34,105 nucleotides of DNA, taken from a virus. The notes below the pieces were generated by a model, which was not told where the DNA came from, did not search any database, and was given only the letters and a program-made list of their open reading frames with translations. Location of the stretch: IMG/VR virus record IMGVR_UViG_3300021973_000001, positions 1 to 34,105 of that record. One strand, 5' to 3'. Made by a program: the position numbers and the translations under genes. This document shows positions 8,024 through 16,715 of this stretch, piece by piece. The stretch's first letter is position 1, and each line of letters starts with the position of its first letter.

Positions 8024-8034
8024 GTTATACCAAA
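8024..8034 (-). promoter_or_regulatory. Extended -10-like promoter
   Basis: The - strand reads TTTGGTATAAC, a TGn extension followed by TATAAC (5 of 6 matches to TATAAT). A start about 7 bases downstream would give a leader of roughly 45 bases containing AAATTGTTCC and the GGAGGAGG of the amidoligase gene starting at 7972. The TATAA overlaps the stop codon of the zinc-protein gene. The same box recurs at three other - strand gene junctions. Confidence 0.45.
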
Positions 8035-8258
8035 TCTTCTTCGTCAGTTTCTTCCCATTCAGCCCCGAGGCTTATAGCCCTGTCTACAAGGTTGAGACAA
8101 AACTGTTGGAAGCAGTAACGGCACAGGTAGAGGAAGTCCCCCTGCAAGGTGAGGTTCCTTGACTGTCCTTCCGCCCTGTGCCAGACGTCCAATGTGAAGT
8201 GGTCATCGGTACAATCCGCCCCGCAGAAATCGCAGAGAATACGTATCTCTCTACCCAT
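8025..8258 (-). CDS. Small zinc-binding protein translated after RNA polymerase
   Basis: The 77-residue product has Cys9/Cys12 (CDFC), Cys16 and Cys46/Cys49 (CRYC), plus Cys54, in the arrangement of a treble-clef or ribbon zinc finger. The C-terminus is acidic. The ATG at 8258 overlaps the end of the polymerase gene (ATGGGTAG), with no separate good Shine-Dalgarno, so translation is probably coupled to it. The overlap suggests a job with the polymerase, for example as an accessory or promoter-recognition factor. That is inference, and a nuclease or restriction-related finger is also possible. Confidence 0.7.
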   Translation of the reverse strand: MGREIRILCDFCGADCTDDHFTLDVWHRAEGQSRNLTLQGDFLYLCRYCFQQFCLNLVDRAISLGAEWEETDEEDLV

Positions 8259-11200
8259 CACTTTCAATTATGACGGGTGTGCTCCAGTCTATCTTCCTCG
8301 CTTGTAGCGCCTGTTTGAATTCGGCGTAGGTTTTGAACCTTACAGGCTCCTTCCTGTCGGGTGTGGTTCCCAGGGTAAGTCCTACCAGAGCCTCGTGGGA
8401 AGGAGCGTAAATCAAGTCCCTTGGATTCCTGAGATGCGGAGCTATTCTGCTCGGTAGCATTCTTTTGGCATCCTCTATAGCCTGGGGTGTTATCGGAACA
8501 TGGACGTTTACCGTGTCTCCATCTAGGTCCCCCGCAAGACCTTTGGCTATAAGGAGGTTTATGTCAACCGTCTTTTTCTTGTGGATTTTAGGGTACAAGG
8601 CTACCAGGTTGTATTTCCACAGAGACGGCGCACGGTTGATTATTATGGGAATTTCTTTCATTTTTTGCTCCAGTATCTCCCTGGCTATCGGGTCTCTCTC
8701 CTCTATCATTTTCTTGGCCTTGGCTATGTTATATCCGCGTTTCTTTAGTTCCGAAAGGATATGCGGGTTGTAGAGTTTCCAGGCCATATCTTCAGGAATC
8801 CCAGCCTCGTCTATATGGAGGTCTGTACTCGTCGAAAGCGTAGCCCTTCCTGCAGGAGCCTGGAGCTTTTTGAGGACTTTCGCTTGGTAGTAGCTTTCTT
8901 TAGGTGCCTTTCCTTGACCTACCACGTAGGATATGAATCCTTTTATCCCCCTTGCCTTAGCGTAAGGAGACTGAGGTTCGGCAAGACCGAACAGAGCTTT
9001 TACCGTGCGGTACAAGGTCTCTCCTTCTTCCTGCAAGGCATCTTCCGTCAGGCCTGCACCTTTTAGGTCTCTTATCGCCTGGTTTGCAAGGAGAACATCC
9101 GTGTAGAGATAGTTCGAATCGTGAACAAGGACTCTCTTTTCATCCTGCGGGATTATAGGTCTGAATTTAGGCGGAATTACAGGAATGTAGTCCAGAACGT
9201 AGGCCTCGGCGAGGTTCTTGAATCCTGCCTGTTTTAGTGCGCGAAGGACTTTCTTCTTGTCGGGGTCTTTTTCGGTTTCAAGGAGCTTGTCTACTTCCAT
9301 CCTGGCGAGGAGTTCTTTGGTTTTCTTCCCGTACAGAGGTGTTCCTTCAGGCAGGAACATCTTTACCACGTCCTCGAATGTTGGATTTACTATCGGTATT
9401 TCCAGCTTGATATGTGCCCACTTTTCTCCCGATAGTCCTCCCGTTATTGCAGGATCAAAAAGACCGTCCTTTTCGGGATTGAGGTCGAACTTGAGTTTGG
9501 AAGGTTTTTTGATTTCTCCATTGGAAATGGCAAGAATATCCTTGTTGGTCATGGGCAGAAGCTGAAGTTCGTCGCCCTTCTTTTCTACGTTTATCCCTGC
9601 GGCCTTAAGTTTGCTAAAGAACCTTTGTGTTGCAAACGTCGGTCTGGGAGCCGGAAGAGGTTTGCCGAGGTAAACCGCATTCCAAAAGTCCTCAGCCTTT
9701 GTAGCCTTGAACGTGGCCATTTCCTGCAGCAGGTTCTTTACGTTGTGGGATACCAGAGAGTAGAATTCCATCACTCCGATAGCTTTGGCTCCCTCTTCTC
9801 CGCCCTTGGCAGGTCTTAGGTCTACGTCGTATTCTCCTTCTTCACTTCTGGCCGAGAAGTTAAAGTCCGTCATTTTGTTCAATTTCAGAACGTAAAGCGG
9901 TCCTGTCGTTACAACCTTCTTCTTTCCGTCTACCGGGTCGTAGAGTTCTTCTTCTGCGGTTATTCCGTGTTTTTTCATCAGTTTTTCCAGCTCTTCGTAT
10001 GTATTTTTGTCGTACCAGCCGAATGCTGGAACCTTGAACTGTTTGCCCGTTTTCTTGGCTATTTTCGCTGCCACGAGTTCGTGAAGCTGCCCGGGATTTA
10101 TCCTTGATGGGACTGACAGTGGGGTGATTATCATATCCACGGGAGTTCCATCCTTCTTCCTCGGCATTTGGTCATCGGGCAGGATTTTGGTTATTGTTCC
10201 TTTACCGCCGTGGACGATTGTTAGTTTGTCTCCTTCTTTTGCAGGCTCTAAGGTTTTTACGGTCACTCTCAGCGTCTTTCCGTCAAAGGAGACGTCCGTT
10301 ACTTCTCCTTCTACGTCTTTTTCCCACACTTCAACTTCAGGCTTATAGCTCCTAACGAGAGATTTAGACAACCTACCGAGGATAACGTCTTCAGGAGTGG
10401 GGACTGCTTTGGACAGGGCTACGAAAATTGGGTCCCCTTTTTTCAGGATAACTCCTTTCTTTACTATTCCGTTTTCATCCAGCTTGTCGAGTTGTTCTTT
10501 CGTGAAATGCGTCGGGAAATACGACCTGAACTTCTCTTTCCCCAGGACGTGCTTGTCCTTGGAAAACTCAAAATCAATCTTGTACATGTGCGTTGAAGCG
10601 AGTTTCTTGGCGGCGGACTCAGAAATTACAATTCCGTCTTCAGTGTTCAGTCCGTGGTAGGGCATATAGGCGACTTCAAGGTTGACACCGAGGGCTACCT
10701 GTCCTGTTTTCTCATCCGTGTAGTTGGAAATTGCAAGTTTTTCTCCCGCCTTTACTTTCTGTCCTTTTTTTACTACCGGAGTGTGGTGCAGGAAGGTCTT
10801 TCTCGCCAGCGGATAGTTGTGGTACAGGTTAAACTCATATTTCTTCCCGCTTTTTCCTTTCATTGTTATCTTTTTGTCCGAAACGTGCAGGATTTCTCCG
10901 TCTTCGGGGGCGTGTATGTCGGTGAATTTAGATAAGATTTCAGTGAGAGGTGTGTCTCCTAATGTAGGAACTACAAGCGGGGCTTCTCTTTTGGCGAGCG
11001 GGACTGCCTGAGTAAACATCTTTGCAGCCATCTGCGCCCTGTTTCCATGGTCTGTATTGAGGAAAGGAACGAGGTTGGTTGTTATTGAAAACATCCTGGC
11101 CGGGTCTGGAAGGTAGTAATCAGGCTTCCCTTTTGTTATTTTCCCCCTGTAGATTACAACGTCAGAGTCCTTGGAAAATCCGACCTTCTTGTCCCACAGA

Positions 11201-12447
11201 TCAAGGGGAGAGAGGTATTCTTCTTCCCCCGTTTTGGCATTTATGAATTTCTGCCTGGGATAACCGTCGTCTCCGAAAATCGTACCTATTGCCATCCTTA
11301 GGTCCACGCCTGCTTTTTCAGATTCTGAGGTACGGATCAGGTCTATAAATCCGGTGTACGTCGGATGAACATCCCGTATTTCCATCGGAATGGCGTGCGT
11401 TGAGCCAATACCGCCTTCGCCCATGTAGGTTATTTTCGATAGGAGTTCAAGGATTTCAATCGGATTGTTGTGCTCGGGATTGGAAGTGAGAGAGGAAGTT
11501 GTAATGAATTCCCTCAATGGTTTGTTCAGATCAAAAGTAGAAGGCAATTTTCCTTTATTTTGGGCTACTTTGGTCGCAAGTTTGGCCCGTTCAAGGCGAG
11601 ACCTTTTTATTAGGGCTTCACGGATCAGCTTTTCTGCGGGAATGAATTCTTTGAATACCAGGGCATTTCTGTCGTCTTCCTCTGCCTCGCCTCTGGATAG
11701 TTTTATCAGTTTTCTTACAGCCTGACGGATGGTCTCGGGAGTTACCTTCTCGTAGCTCCTTCCGAGGGTGATTCTGGTAGTGTTCGGGTCGAGTTTCGTG
11801 TCCTTCAGTCCGGCTACGAATTCTTTTATTTTCGTTCCCTTCGTTTTTTTCATTTTCTCGGCTTTTTCGAAGTTTACGGTGGCAAGGTCTTTTCCGAGGA
11901 GTTCTGATATCTCACTATCCTTAAATCCCAACTCCCGCAGCACAGGGACTATCGGGAGTTTGCCGCCTTTCTTCAGGACTACGTAAATCTCTCCTGTATT
12001 TGGATTAGCCTCTATGGAGAAGTTCTCTCCTTTTGCCAGGTTGAATTGGACTTCAGGTTCTCCAGATTGTTTAAATCTGGCGTATACCCCGGGTCTCATT
12101 CTGACCTGGTTAAATACTACATATTCCGTTCCGTCCACAACCAGAGACAAGTGCGGAGTGAAGATAGGGACTTTAAGGAGGGTCTTTCTTTTTTGGTCTA
12201 TTACTTCGCCGGTCTCTTTGTCTATCACTTTAATAGTAGCTTTTACTGGAACGTCTATAGATTTTTTCTTCAGTACTGCTTCTTTTACTTCTTCAGGGGA
12301 GACGCTGTCCGGGAGTTTGTAGCTTACATCTTCCAGTCTAATTTCGTATTTCCCTGCGTCAATCGGGAACATTTCTTTTAGGGCTGCTTCTATTTCCTGC
12401 ATTAAATGCTCGTTTAACTTGTCGGGGGTTGCGAGTGTCGGCCTCAT
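8251..12447 (-). CDS. RNA polymerase beta subunit fused to N-terminal half of beta-prime
   Basis: The 1398-residue product catalyses template-directed RNA synthesis with the product of 22683-24398. The beta part shows GTEYVVFNQVRMRPGVYA, GLNTEDGIVISES, a HGGKGTITKILP segment and DGTPVDMIITP...VPSRINPGQLHE. The order of these matches bacterial beta. Beta-prime-like sequence begins near residue 1080 with YIPVIPPKFRPIIPQDE. Then come a switch-2-like region, IIINRAPSLWKYN and the catalytic DLDGD (residues 1307-1311, NADFDGD in bacteria), followed by VNVHVPITPQAIEDA. It ends about 87 residues after the active site, roughly where the polypeptide resumes in the second gene. The N-terminal beta-prime zinc ribbon is absent. 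ATG 12447 is preferred because the divergent palindrome 12454-12473 ends 6 bases from it; ATG 12468 is possible. Confidence 0.9.
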   Translation of the reverse strand: MRPTLATPDKLNEHLMQEIEAALKEMFPIDAGKYEIRLEDVSYKLPDSVSPEEVKEAVLKKKSIDVPVKATIKVIDKETGEVIDQKRKTLLKVPIFTPHLSLVVDGTEYVVFNQVRMRPGVYARFKQSGEPEVQFNLAKGENFSIEANPNTGEIYVVLKKGGKLPIVPVLRELGFKDSEISELLGKDLATVNFEKAEKMKKTKGTKIKEFVAGLKDTKLDPNTTRITLGRSYEKVTPETIRQAVRKLIKLSRGEAEEDDRNALVFKEFIPAEKLIREALIKRSRLERAKLATKVAQNKGKLPSTFDLNKPLREFITTSSLTSNPEHNNPIEILELLSKITYMGEGGIGSTHAIPMEIRDVHPTYTGFIDLIRTSESEKAGVDLRMAIGTIFGDDGYPRQKFINAKTGEEEYLSPLDLWDKKVGFSKDSDVVIYRGKITKGKPDYYLPDPARMFSITTNLVPFLNTDHGNRAQMAAKMFTQAVPLAKREAPLVVPTLGDTPLTEILSKFTDIHAPEDGEILHVSDKKITMKGKSGKKYEFNLYHNYPLARKTFLHHTPVVKKGQKVKAGEKLAISNYTDEKTGQVALGVNLEVAYMPYHGLNTEDGIVISESAAKKLASTHMYKIDFEFSKDKHVLGKEKFRSYFPTHFTKEQLDKLDENGIVKKGVILKKGDPIFVALSKAVPTPEDVILGRLSKSLVRSYKPEVEVWEKDVEGEVTDVSFDGKTLRVTVKTLEPAKEGDKLTIVHGGKGTITKILPDDQMPRKKDGTPVDMIITPLSVPSRINPGQLHELVAAKIAKKTGKQFKVPAFGWYDKNTYEELEKLMKKHGITAEEELYDPVDGKKKVVTTGPLYVLKLNKMTDFNFSARSEEGEYDVDLRPAKGGEEGAKAIGVMEFYSLVSHNVKNLLQEMATFKATKAEDFWNAVYLGKPLPAPRPTFATQRFFSKLKAAGINVEKKGDELQLLPMTNKDILAISNGEIKKPSKLKFDLNPEKDGLFDPAITGGLSGEKWAHIKLEIPIVNPTFEDVVKMFLPEGTPLYGKKTKELLARMEVDKLLETEKDPDKKKVLRALKQAGFKNLAEAYVLDYIPVIPPKFRPIIPQDEKRVLVHDSNYLYTDVLLANQAIRDLKGAGLTEDALQEEGETLYRTVKALFGLAEPQSPYAKARGIKGFISYVVGQGKAPKESYYQAKVLKKLQAPAGRATLSTSTDLHIDEAGIPEDMAWKLYNPHILSELKKRGYNIAKAKKMIEERDPIAREILEQKMKEIPIIINRAPSLWKYNLVALYPKIHKKKTVDINLLIAKGLAGDLDGDTVNVHVPITPQAIEDAKRMLPSRIAPHLRNPRDLIYAPSHEALVGLTLGTTPDRKEPVRFKTYAEFKQALQARKIDWSTPVIIESDG

Positions 12448-12453
12448 CACACA

Positions 12454-12473
12454 GAATTGTGAAATCACAATTC
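12454..12473. promoter_or_regulatory. Perfect palindrome centred between divergent starts
   Basis: GAATTGTGAAATCACAATTC has 8-bp perfect arms around AAAT. It lies exactly 6 bases from the polymerase start (12447, - strand) and 6 bases from the start at 12480 (+ strand). Both genes therefore have CACAATTC immediately before them. It could be an operator or back-to-back short promoters. No other room for regulatory sequence exists between these genes. Confidence 0.65.
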
Positions 12474-12479
12474 TTCTTG

Positions 12480-12869
12480 ATGATTGATAGTATCAGGGTA
12501 AAGTTCAAGGACGAACAGGCTAAAGAGAAATACATACAGTTCTTAGACCGCCACTACAGAGAATACGAGGCTAAAAAGAAAAAACTTCAAATGATCCCTA
12601 ACATAGCCCGTGCCATTCCAGTACTGGGGTTGATAGGTCTCGGAATTCACGGAATAAAGAAAGGCTGGATAGGAAGACACGCACAAGCATTCGTAGGGGC
12701 GGCAATTGCAACCGGCCCTATGACAGAAGTCTTCGGGTCTTTCGGACGTTCTCTTGTAACCAATAAACTTCAAGCGCTGGAAGACGAATACAAAAAGAAA
12801 GCCCTGAAAAAAGCCAGAGAACTGGGGGGCGAAGTAGAAATTCCTACCGGAGTAATCAAAGTAAAGTAA
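12480..12869 (+). CDS. Small basic protein with hydrophobic middle
   Basis: The 129-residue product is unrecognised. Residues 1-37 are charged and helical (KYIQFLDRHYREYEAKKKK). Two short hydrophobic stretches (about 43-58 and 70-80, rich in Gly/Ala/Ile) could form a membrane hairpin or a buried helical pair. Residues 95-129 are charged again. The ATG at 12480 is preferred over an upstream in-frame ATG at 12429, which would run into the polymerase gene on the other strand. The chosen start sits symmetrically next to the palindrome 12454-12473. There is no Shine-Dalgarno, so a very short or leaderless mRNA is possible. It converges on the gene ending at 12880. Confidence 0.65.
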   Translation: MIDSIRVKFKDEQAKEKYIQFLDRHYREYEAKKKKLQMIPNIARAIPVLGLIGLGIHGIKKGWIGRHAQAFVGAAIATGPMTEVFGSFGRSLVTNKLQALEDEYKKKALKKARELGGEVEIPTGVIKVK

Positions 12870-12879
12870 CCAATCAATT

Positions 12880-13545
12880 TCAACACGCCTCCCCTACAGG
12901 CCAAGGTTTTATCAATTTCCTTTTCACTTCTTCTATTCTGGCCATTAATTTCATCTTTCTTCCGTCGTTTAGCAAGAACGTAGCGTGGTTTCCGTCATTC
13001 ATTAGTCTCACTATTTTCTTCCATTTCCAGTCAGTCATATCAAATAAATACAATGGGGGTATTATGTCCAAATTTTTGCCCTCAATCCAGGTCCCGCAAT
13101 ATTGTACCGCTATTATTCTACCGCCCATCAATCTTATCGTGGTATCTTCTACCATAGGTATTACCCTGACTAGTCCGCCTGTATTCCTGTCAATCACGAG
13201 AAGGTCGGGACGTATGGATATGTTGTGAACCAGACGTGCCCTCAGTCCACTTCTTGTCTCGCGTATGTGAACAACGTCGTTACTGTTGCCTATTTTACTG
13301 ACGTCTATAAAAATTTCTCCTTGTAGGACTAAAACGTTTCCATATCTCTCGGTTTCTATTTCAGGTAGGAACACTTGCACTTTAGCGATGAAAGGGATTT
13401 CAACGTACGTGTCGGGAGGAAAGTAAATAGAAAGACCAGTCGGATCAAGCGGTATTATTCTGTCTACACTGAGGTCGTTATACCTAATTCCATACTGATC
13501 TATAAAAATATTCCCGCGTTGAGTCTGAATTGTAACTCTAAACAT
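12880..13545 (-). CDS. WPV-tail family protein, last of the array
   Basis: The 221-residue product is beta-rich and ends IKPWPVGEAC. It shares with its upstream neighbours the C-terminal pattern of a Trp/Lys-rich strand (WKWKKIVRL), a short-loop strand and then PWPV. The N-terminus (MFRVTIQTQRGNIFIDQYGIRY) fits the family start of a beta hairpin with a Gly turn. The ATG at 13545 has GGGAGG before it, and TTGTTACC lies further upstream inside the end of the preceding gene. The coding end contains GGGGAGGCGTGT, which looks like the Shine-Dalgarno junction seen elsewhere in the array but with no gene after it. Function unknown. Confidence 0.7.
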   Translation of the reverse strand: MFRVTIQTQRGNIFIDQYGIRYNDLSVDRIIPLDPTGLSIYFPPDTYVEIPFIAKVQVFLPEIETERYGNVLVLQGEIFIDVSKIGNSNDVVHIRETRSGLRARLVHNISIRPDLLVIDRNTGGLVRVIPMVEDTTIRLMGGRIIAVQYCGTWIEGKNLDIIPPLYLFDMTDWKWKKIVRLMNDGNHATFLLNDGRKMKLMARIEEVKRKLIKPWPVGEAC

Positions 13546-13547
13546 AA

Positions 13548-13886
13548 TCACAGCCTCCCGCTGGTAACAAGGTACTTATAGCTGTACCAGGTGTTGCGTC
13601 TTATCCTCGCCACGCGATAGATCTTACCCGTAGGGCTTTCGATTTCAATCTCAAGGTAAAACGGCTTTCGTTTTGCTCTAATTGTGTATCCGTCTATCTC
13701 TACCTCAGTTGTTCCTCTCTTTTTGGCCGTCGTTCCATATAGAGTAAGTAGTTTTACTACTCCCCTCAAACCCCGTATATCAAGACCTGTTTTCTCCAAA
13801 ACGAGTTTTCTTACGTGTTTAGGGATAGGATTTGTAAATCTGGCCTGTCTTCCGTCGAACACAAGGAAGGGATTTCTCTTTAGCAT
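13548..13886 (-). CDS. Unknown basic protein inside the WPV array
   Basis: The product is 112 residues, strongly basic and beta-rich (TTEVEIDGYTIRAKRKPFYLEIEIES), and ends without the WPV tail. It is not recognised. The start at 13886 follows GGGAGAGAAAG, and AAATTGTTCC lies before that, inside the end of the upstream gene. Its stop codon lies just upstream of the next start, within the same short junction. It may be a truncated or unrelated member of the array. Confidence 0.6.
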   Translation of the reverse strand: MLKRNPFLVFDGRQARFTNPIPKHVRKLVLEKTGLDIRGLRGVVKLLTLYGTTAKKRGTTEVEIDGYTIRAKRKPFYLEIEIESPTGKIYRVARIRRNTWYSYKYLVTSGRL

Positions 13887-13902
13887 CTTTCTCTCCCTGC
13901 GG

Positions 13903-14592
13903 TCAGGAACAATTTACGGGCCATATGTTTACACGGTTTCTTTTCTTCTTTGTCTTGCGTTTAGGGCCGAGGTAAATGTTCTCTCCGTCTTCCGTCACAA
14001 GAACGAGCCTGCGACCTACATAAGCGCGGACAATCTTCTTCAGCTCGCCGTTGTGTGGGAAAAACCATTTTTTGTCTATAGGGTAGCGCGTTTTTAGTTC
14101 GTACTCAATAATGTCTCCCAAATGCGGGACTTTAAACCTTACCGCCCGCTCCCGTAGGTTGAAATTTACGTATTCCAGAATCGATATTACGGACATAGGT
14201 GTGACAAGAGTTGATTGAAGGAGGTCAAGATACATGTTAGGAGCGGAAAGTTCTGAGGTAATACACCAATCCAATTTTTCCCCTTCCATCGTGTTCAGGT
14301 TTATACCGATATTTTTTGTTACCAGTATGAGTTCTCCGTCTTGCTTGAAGAAACCAAAGTCCTGTGTCTGGAAGTTGAAGTCCTGCCCGTTGGTAACTTT
14401 GATGAATGTACCTGTAAATTCCTCTCCGTTTTGCAGTCTTATTCCCATATGGCCTTCTACAGGCTCGAAGTCGTTTGGATCAAAGGAGCCCGTTACTTCC
14501 TCCCATTCGTTGAGAGATACTACCCTCCCTTTCGTGAATACGAGACATTTTAGAGTGTCTTCCTGCACGTAGTAATACTCAATCTTCCACAT
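13903..14592 (-). CDS. WPV-tail family protein
   Basis: The 229-residue product is unrecognised and mostly beta strand, ending VNIWPVNCS. A basic stretch, GPKRKTKKKRNRVN, precedes the tail. The C-terminal domain (HNGELKKIVRAYVGRRLVLVTEDGENIY) aligns with the family strand pattern. The ATG at 14592 has no Shine-Dalgarno. A TGGTATAAC box ends 10 bases before it, so the transcript could start at or next to the ATG, making this a candidate leaderless gene. The last codons GTA AAT TGT TCC also form the junction motif. Confidence 0.7.
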   Translation of the reverse strand: MWKIEYYYVQEDTLKCLVFTKGRVVSLNEWEEVTGSFDPNDFEPVEGHMGIRLQNGEEFTGTFIKVTNGQDFNFQTQDFGFFKQDGELILVTKNIGINLNTMEGEKLDWCITSELSAPNMYLDLLQSTLVTPMSVISILEYVNFNLRERAVRFKVPHLGDIIEYELKTRYPIDKKWFFPHNGELKKIVRAYVGRRLVLVTEDGENIYLGPKRKTKKKRNRVNIWPVNCS

Positions 14593-14601
14593 AGCGGTTC
14601 A

Positions 14602-14613
14602 GTTATACCAAAA
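14602..14613 (-). promoter_or_regulatory. Extended -10-like promoter, probable leaderless start
   Basis: TTTTGGTATAAC on the - strand places the expected transcription start at about 14594, two bases from the ATG at 14592, and that gene has no Shine-Dalgarno. The same bases encode the last residues and stop of the upstream gene. Confidence 0.45.
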
Positions 14614-15307
14614 TAGGCCAAGGTTTCACACGCGGTAGGTGCTCGGTCTTGCTTTTAACTACAGCAGTAGCGTAAGTTACGAGGAATTTGCCTCCATCTA
14701 AAATAAAGGTAAGCCTGCGTTGCCTTACTGTAATTCCTACTATCCTGCGCCAGTGTCCGTCGTGAAATGCAAGGTAGACAACGTCTTTTCTAATCAGCGG
14801 TCCGCTTAAAACTCCGATTGGAGTGGTCAAGTTATCTGTTTCTAACATATAGATATCTCCTTCTATCCTACGCAACAGATAACCACCATAGTCTATTTCC
14901 AAAATGCCGTGGTCATCAAGTACAAATTTCGTGGGAACTATTTCGTCTAGCATAGGATCTATGGTAAACTCCTTCTCACCCGCCGACCAAAAGAACTGTG
15001 TTCCGACATACTTCCCTTCCACTTGCTTCAGTTCAAATCTATTATTCAGAAACAATGTCTTACCTTCTACTGTAATTAATAGACCATCGTTTTCTGGTTT
15101 TGCGTAGCCTTCCATAGCGTAGCGTCCTTCGTTCGGTATATCAACAATTACTTCAGGTTCAAGGGAGAACCTGATGGAAGAATCAAGGAGAAGTTCGTTC
15201 GGTCTGTCTCCTCCCCTGAAATCCGTGAACACGATTAGGTCTTCACTTTCCAGGGAATAGAGCTCGCCGAAATCCTGATGAAAAGAAAGTCTGTGAGTGA
15301 GACTCAT
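14603..15307 (-). CDS. WPV-tail family protein (variant WPILV)
   Basis: The 234-residue product ends VKPWPILV, a variant of the WPV tail. The start at 15307 is chosen because MSLTHRLSFHQDFGELYSLE aligns with family N-termini such as MDFVLEVKFKDG. A longer frame would overlap the upstream gene by 139 bases. The C-terminal domain has SGPLIRK, then YLAFHDGHWRRIVGITV, then a strand pair before the tail, as in its relatives. No clear Shine-Dalgarno is seen, so translation may be coupled to the upstream gene, which ends 11 bases before. Function unknown. Confidence 0.68.
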   Translation of the reverse strand: MSLTHRLSFHQDFGELYSLESEDLIVFTDFRGGDRPNELLLDSSIRFSLEPEVIVDIPNEGRYAMEGYAKPENDGLLITVEGKTLFLNNRFELKQVEGKYVGTQFFWSAGEKEFTIDPMLDEIVPTKFVLDDHGILEIDYGGYLLRRIEGDIYMLETDNLTTPIGVLSGPLIRKDVVYLAFHDGHWRRIVGITVRQRRLTFILDGGKFLVTYATAVVKSKTEHLPRVKPWPILV

Positions 15308-15318
15308 AAGGGTGATTT

Positions 15319-15978
15319 CTAGGATACAGTCTTCACTGGCCACGCTCTTACCCCCTTCTTCTTGTATACAGTAACAACAGTCGGTATCGATAGGAAATCG
15401 GAGGAAATAAGGTATAGCCTGCCGCTTCTTACTTCCGCGTGTTTTATCTGTCTCCACGCACCGCGGTAGAACACGTAAGCCTCTTTCGCCGTTTCCGTTG
15501 CCGGGCCGAATAGGGTTGTGTAGGACCCTACTTTCACTATTTTTCCGTCTTTTACTTCTACCGAATGATAGCTATCGTCCCTGGAGAACAAGTCCATAAC
15601 CTTAGCGTAGAGTTGAGATTCTATTTCAGCATAAATCTCTCCGCCGAGTCTGATTTCAAGGCCTTTGTCTTCTATACGAAATTCGTTCCTTCCGTCGCAG
15701 TGGATAACCATTCCATCTACGATTAGCCTGTTTTCTTTGACCATGACGTACGCTGTGTATTCCATAAATTCTTCCAGAAACGGGGCGTCTACTTCTATCA
15801 GTGTCTTCTTCGTAGGGAGTTGCAGCACAGTGTGAGAATTTCCTTTCCCTCTCAAACTCAGCGTTGTTCCGGTCCAGTCAAAGGCATCGAACGCCTCGAA
15901 TCTTTCCCTACCAACGAAAATCATATCGTCAGATATTTCCAACCATCTTTCGTCAGGCAGTTTGATTGCAATATACAC
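15319..15978 (-). CDS. WPV-tail family protein
   Basis: The 219-residue product ends VRAWPVKTVS. Its C-terminal domain is typical of the family: FGPATETAKEAYVFYRGAW, then RQIKHAEVRSGRLYLIS, then SIPTVVTV and the tail. WPV here uses TGG CCA GTG instead of the TGG CCC GTA of several relatives, so conservation is at protein level. The start is a GTG at 15978 with AGGAGG 6 bases upstream. That Shine-Dalgarno is coded inside the last codons of the preceding gene. The role is unknown; a structural or surface protein is possible from the beta-rich composition. Confidence 0.7.
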   Translation of the reverse strand: MYIAIKLPDERWLEISDDMIFVGRERFEAFDAFDWTGTTLSLRGKGNSHTVLQLPTKKTLIEVDAPFLEEFMEYTAYVMVKENRLIVDGMVIHCDGRNEFRIEDKGLEIRLGGEIYAEIESQLYAKVMDLFSRDDSYHSVEVKDGKIVKVGSYTTLFGPATETAKEAYVFYRGAWRQIKHAEVRSGRLYLISSDFLSIPTVVTVYKKKGVRAWPVKTVS

Positions 15979-15981
15979 AGC

Positions 15982-16704
15982 CTACCTCCTTACGGGCCAA
16001 TTTAATAGGCGCCTTGACACGGCGGTAGGAATCAGGGCGCCGTTAGTAGTTTTCAAATAAATTCTGTGGTTCTTCTTCACAGCGCAGTCTATTTTACACC
16101 ACCCTCCATTGTAGAAAACATACGCCTCTCTCGTCCATCCGGTAGCGGGACCTATCAAAACCACTCTGTCTTTCTTTCTACCATTGATGTACAAAACGTT
16201 ATCCCTGATTTCTATATTTCTGATACGATTTTTCACCCCGACTATAAGGCCATCCTCAATCTCCAGCCCCAAGACGGAGCGTCTGTCAAGTAGATTTCCA
16301 ACCTCTATATGAAACGGACGAGTCTCACCTTCGGCGTATAGAATAGGCTGTAGGGTTACATCCATAACCTGCACTACTTCAAACTTACGCGGAGCAGTGC
16401 AACGAATTGAAAACCCGTTCAGTAATATCCTATTTTCTCTGACCAAAATAGGCGTCTGAAACGGACTGTACAGGCTAGGGGAAAACACGGTGACATTCCC
16501 ACCTGGAGGAAGAAGTAGCCTGAGGCTGTCATTGTCATTACTCAGTAGTAGATTCCCGTTTTCATCCGCCTCAAAACGGTCGTAAATTTCTACTAGATTG
16601 GGAGAAATAAATCGTACTTCGTATTCTACTACCTCGATGTGACCTAAACCCGGAATGGAAACAACCATAGGGAAGAAAACATCAGCCACAAATTCGGGCA
16701 GCAT
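15982..16704 (-). CDS. WPV-tail family protein
   Basis: The 240-residue product ends LLNWPVRR. The C-terminal domain has IGPATGWTREAYVFYNGGW, then CKIDCAVKKNHRIYLKT, then ALIPTAV and the tail. This is close to the 15319-15978 product and indicates tandem duplication. The ATG at 16704 follows GGGAGGCGTGT, and a longer frame would leave the Shine-Dalgarno inside the coding region. Its final codons (CCC GTA AGG AGG TAG) supply the Shine-Dalgarno of the next gene. Function unknown. Confidence 0.7.
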   Translation of the reverse strand: MLPEFVADVFFPMVVSIPGLGHIEVVEYEVRFISPNLVEIYDRFEADENGNLLLSNDNDSLRLLLPPGGNVTVFSPSLYSPFQTPILVRENRILLNGFSIRCTAPRKFEVVQVMDVTLQPILYAEGETRPFHIEVGNLLDRRSVLGLEIEDGLIVGVKNRIRNIEIRDNVLYINGRKKDRVVLIGPATGWTREAYVFYNGGWCKIDCAVKKNHRIYLKTTNGALIPTAVSRRLLNWPVRR

Positions 16705-16715
16705 ACACGCCTCCC

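Noticed and set aside
12429-12479. Upstream ATG for the gene at 12480
   Set aside because: It would overlap the polymerase gene start and bury the symmetric palindrome inside coding sequence.
13684-14097. + strand open frame opposite the array
   Set aside because: It is antisense to two array genes that have Shine-Dalgarno sites or family motifs, and the composition is typical of a shadow frame.
15308-15457. N-terminal extension of the gene ending at 14603
   Set aside because: It overlaps the end of the upstream array gene in another frame. The family N-terminus begins at 15307.
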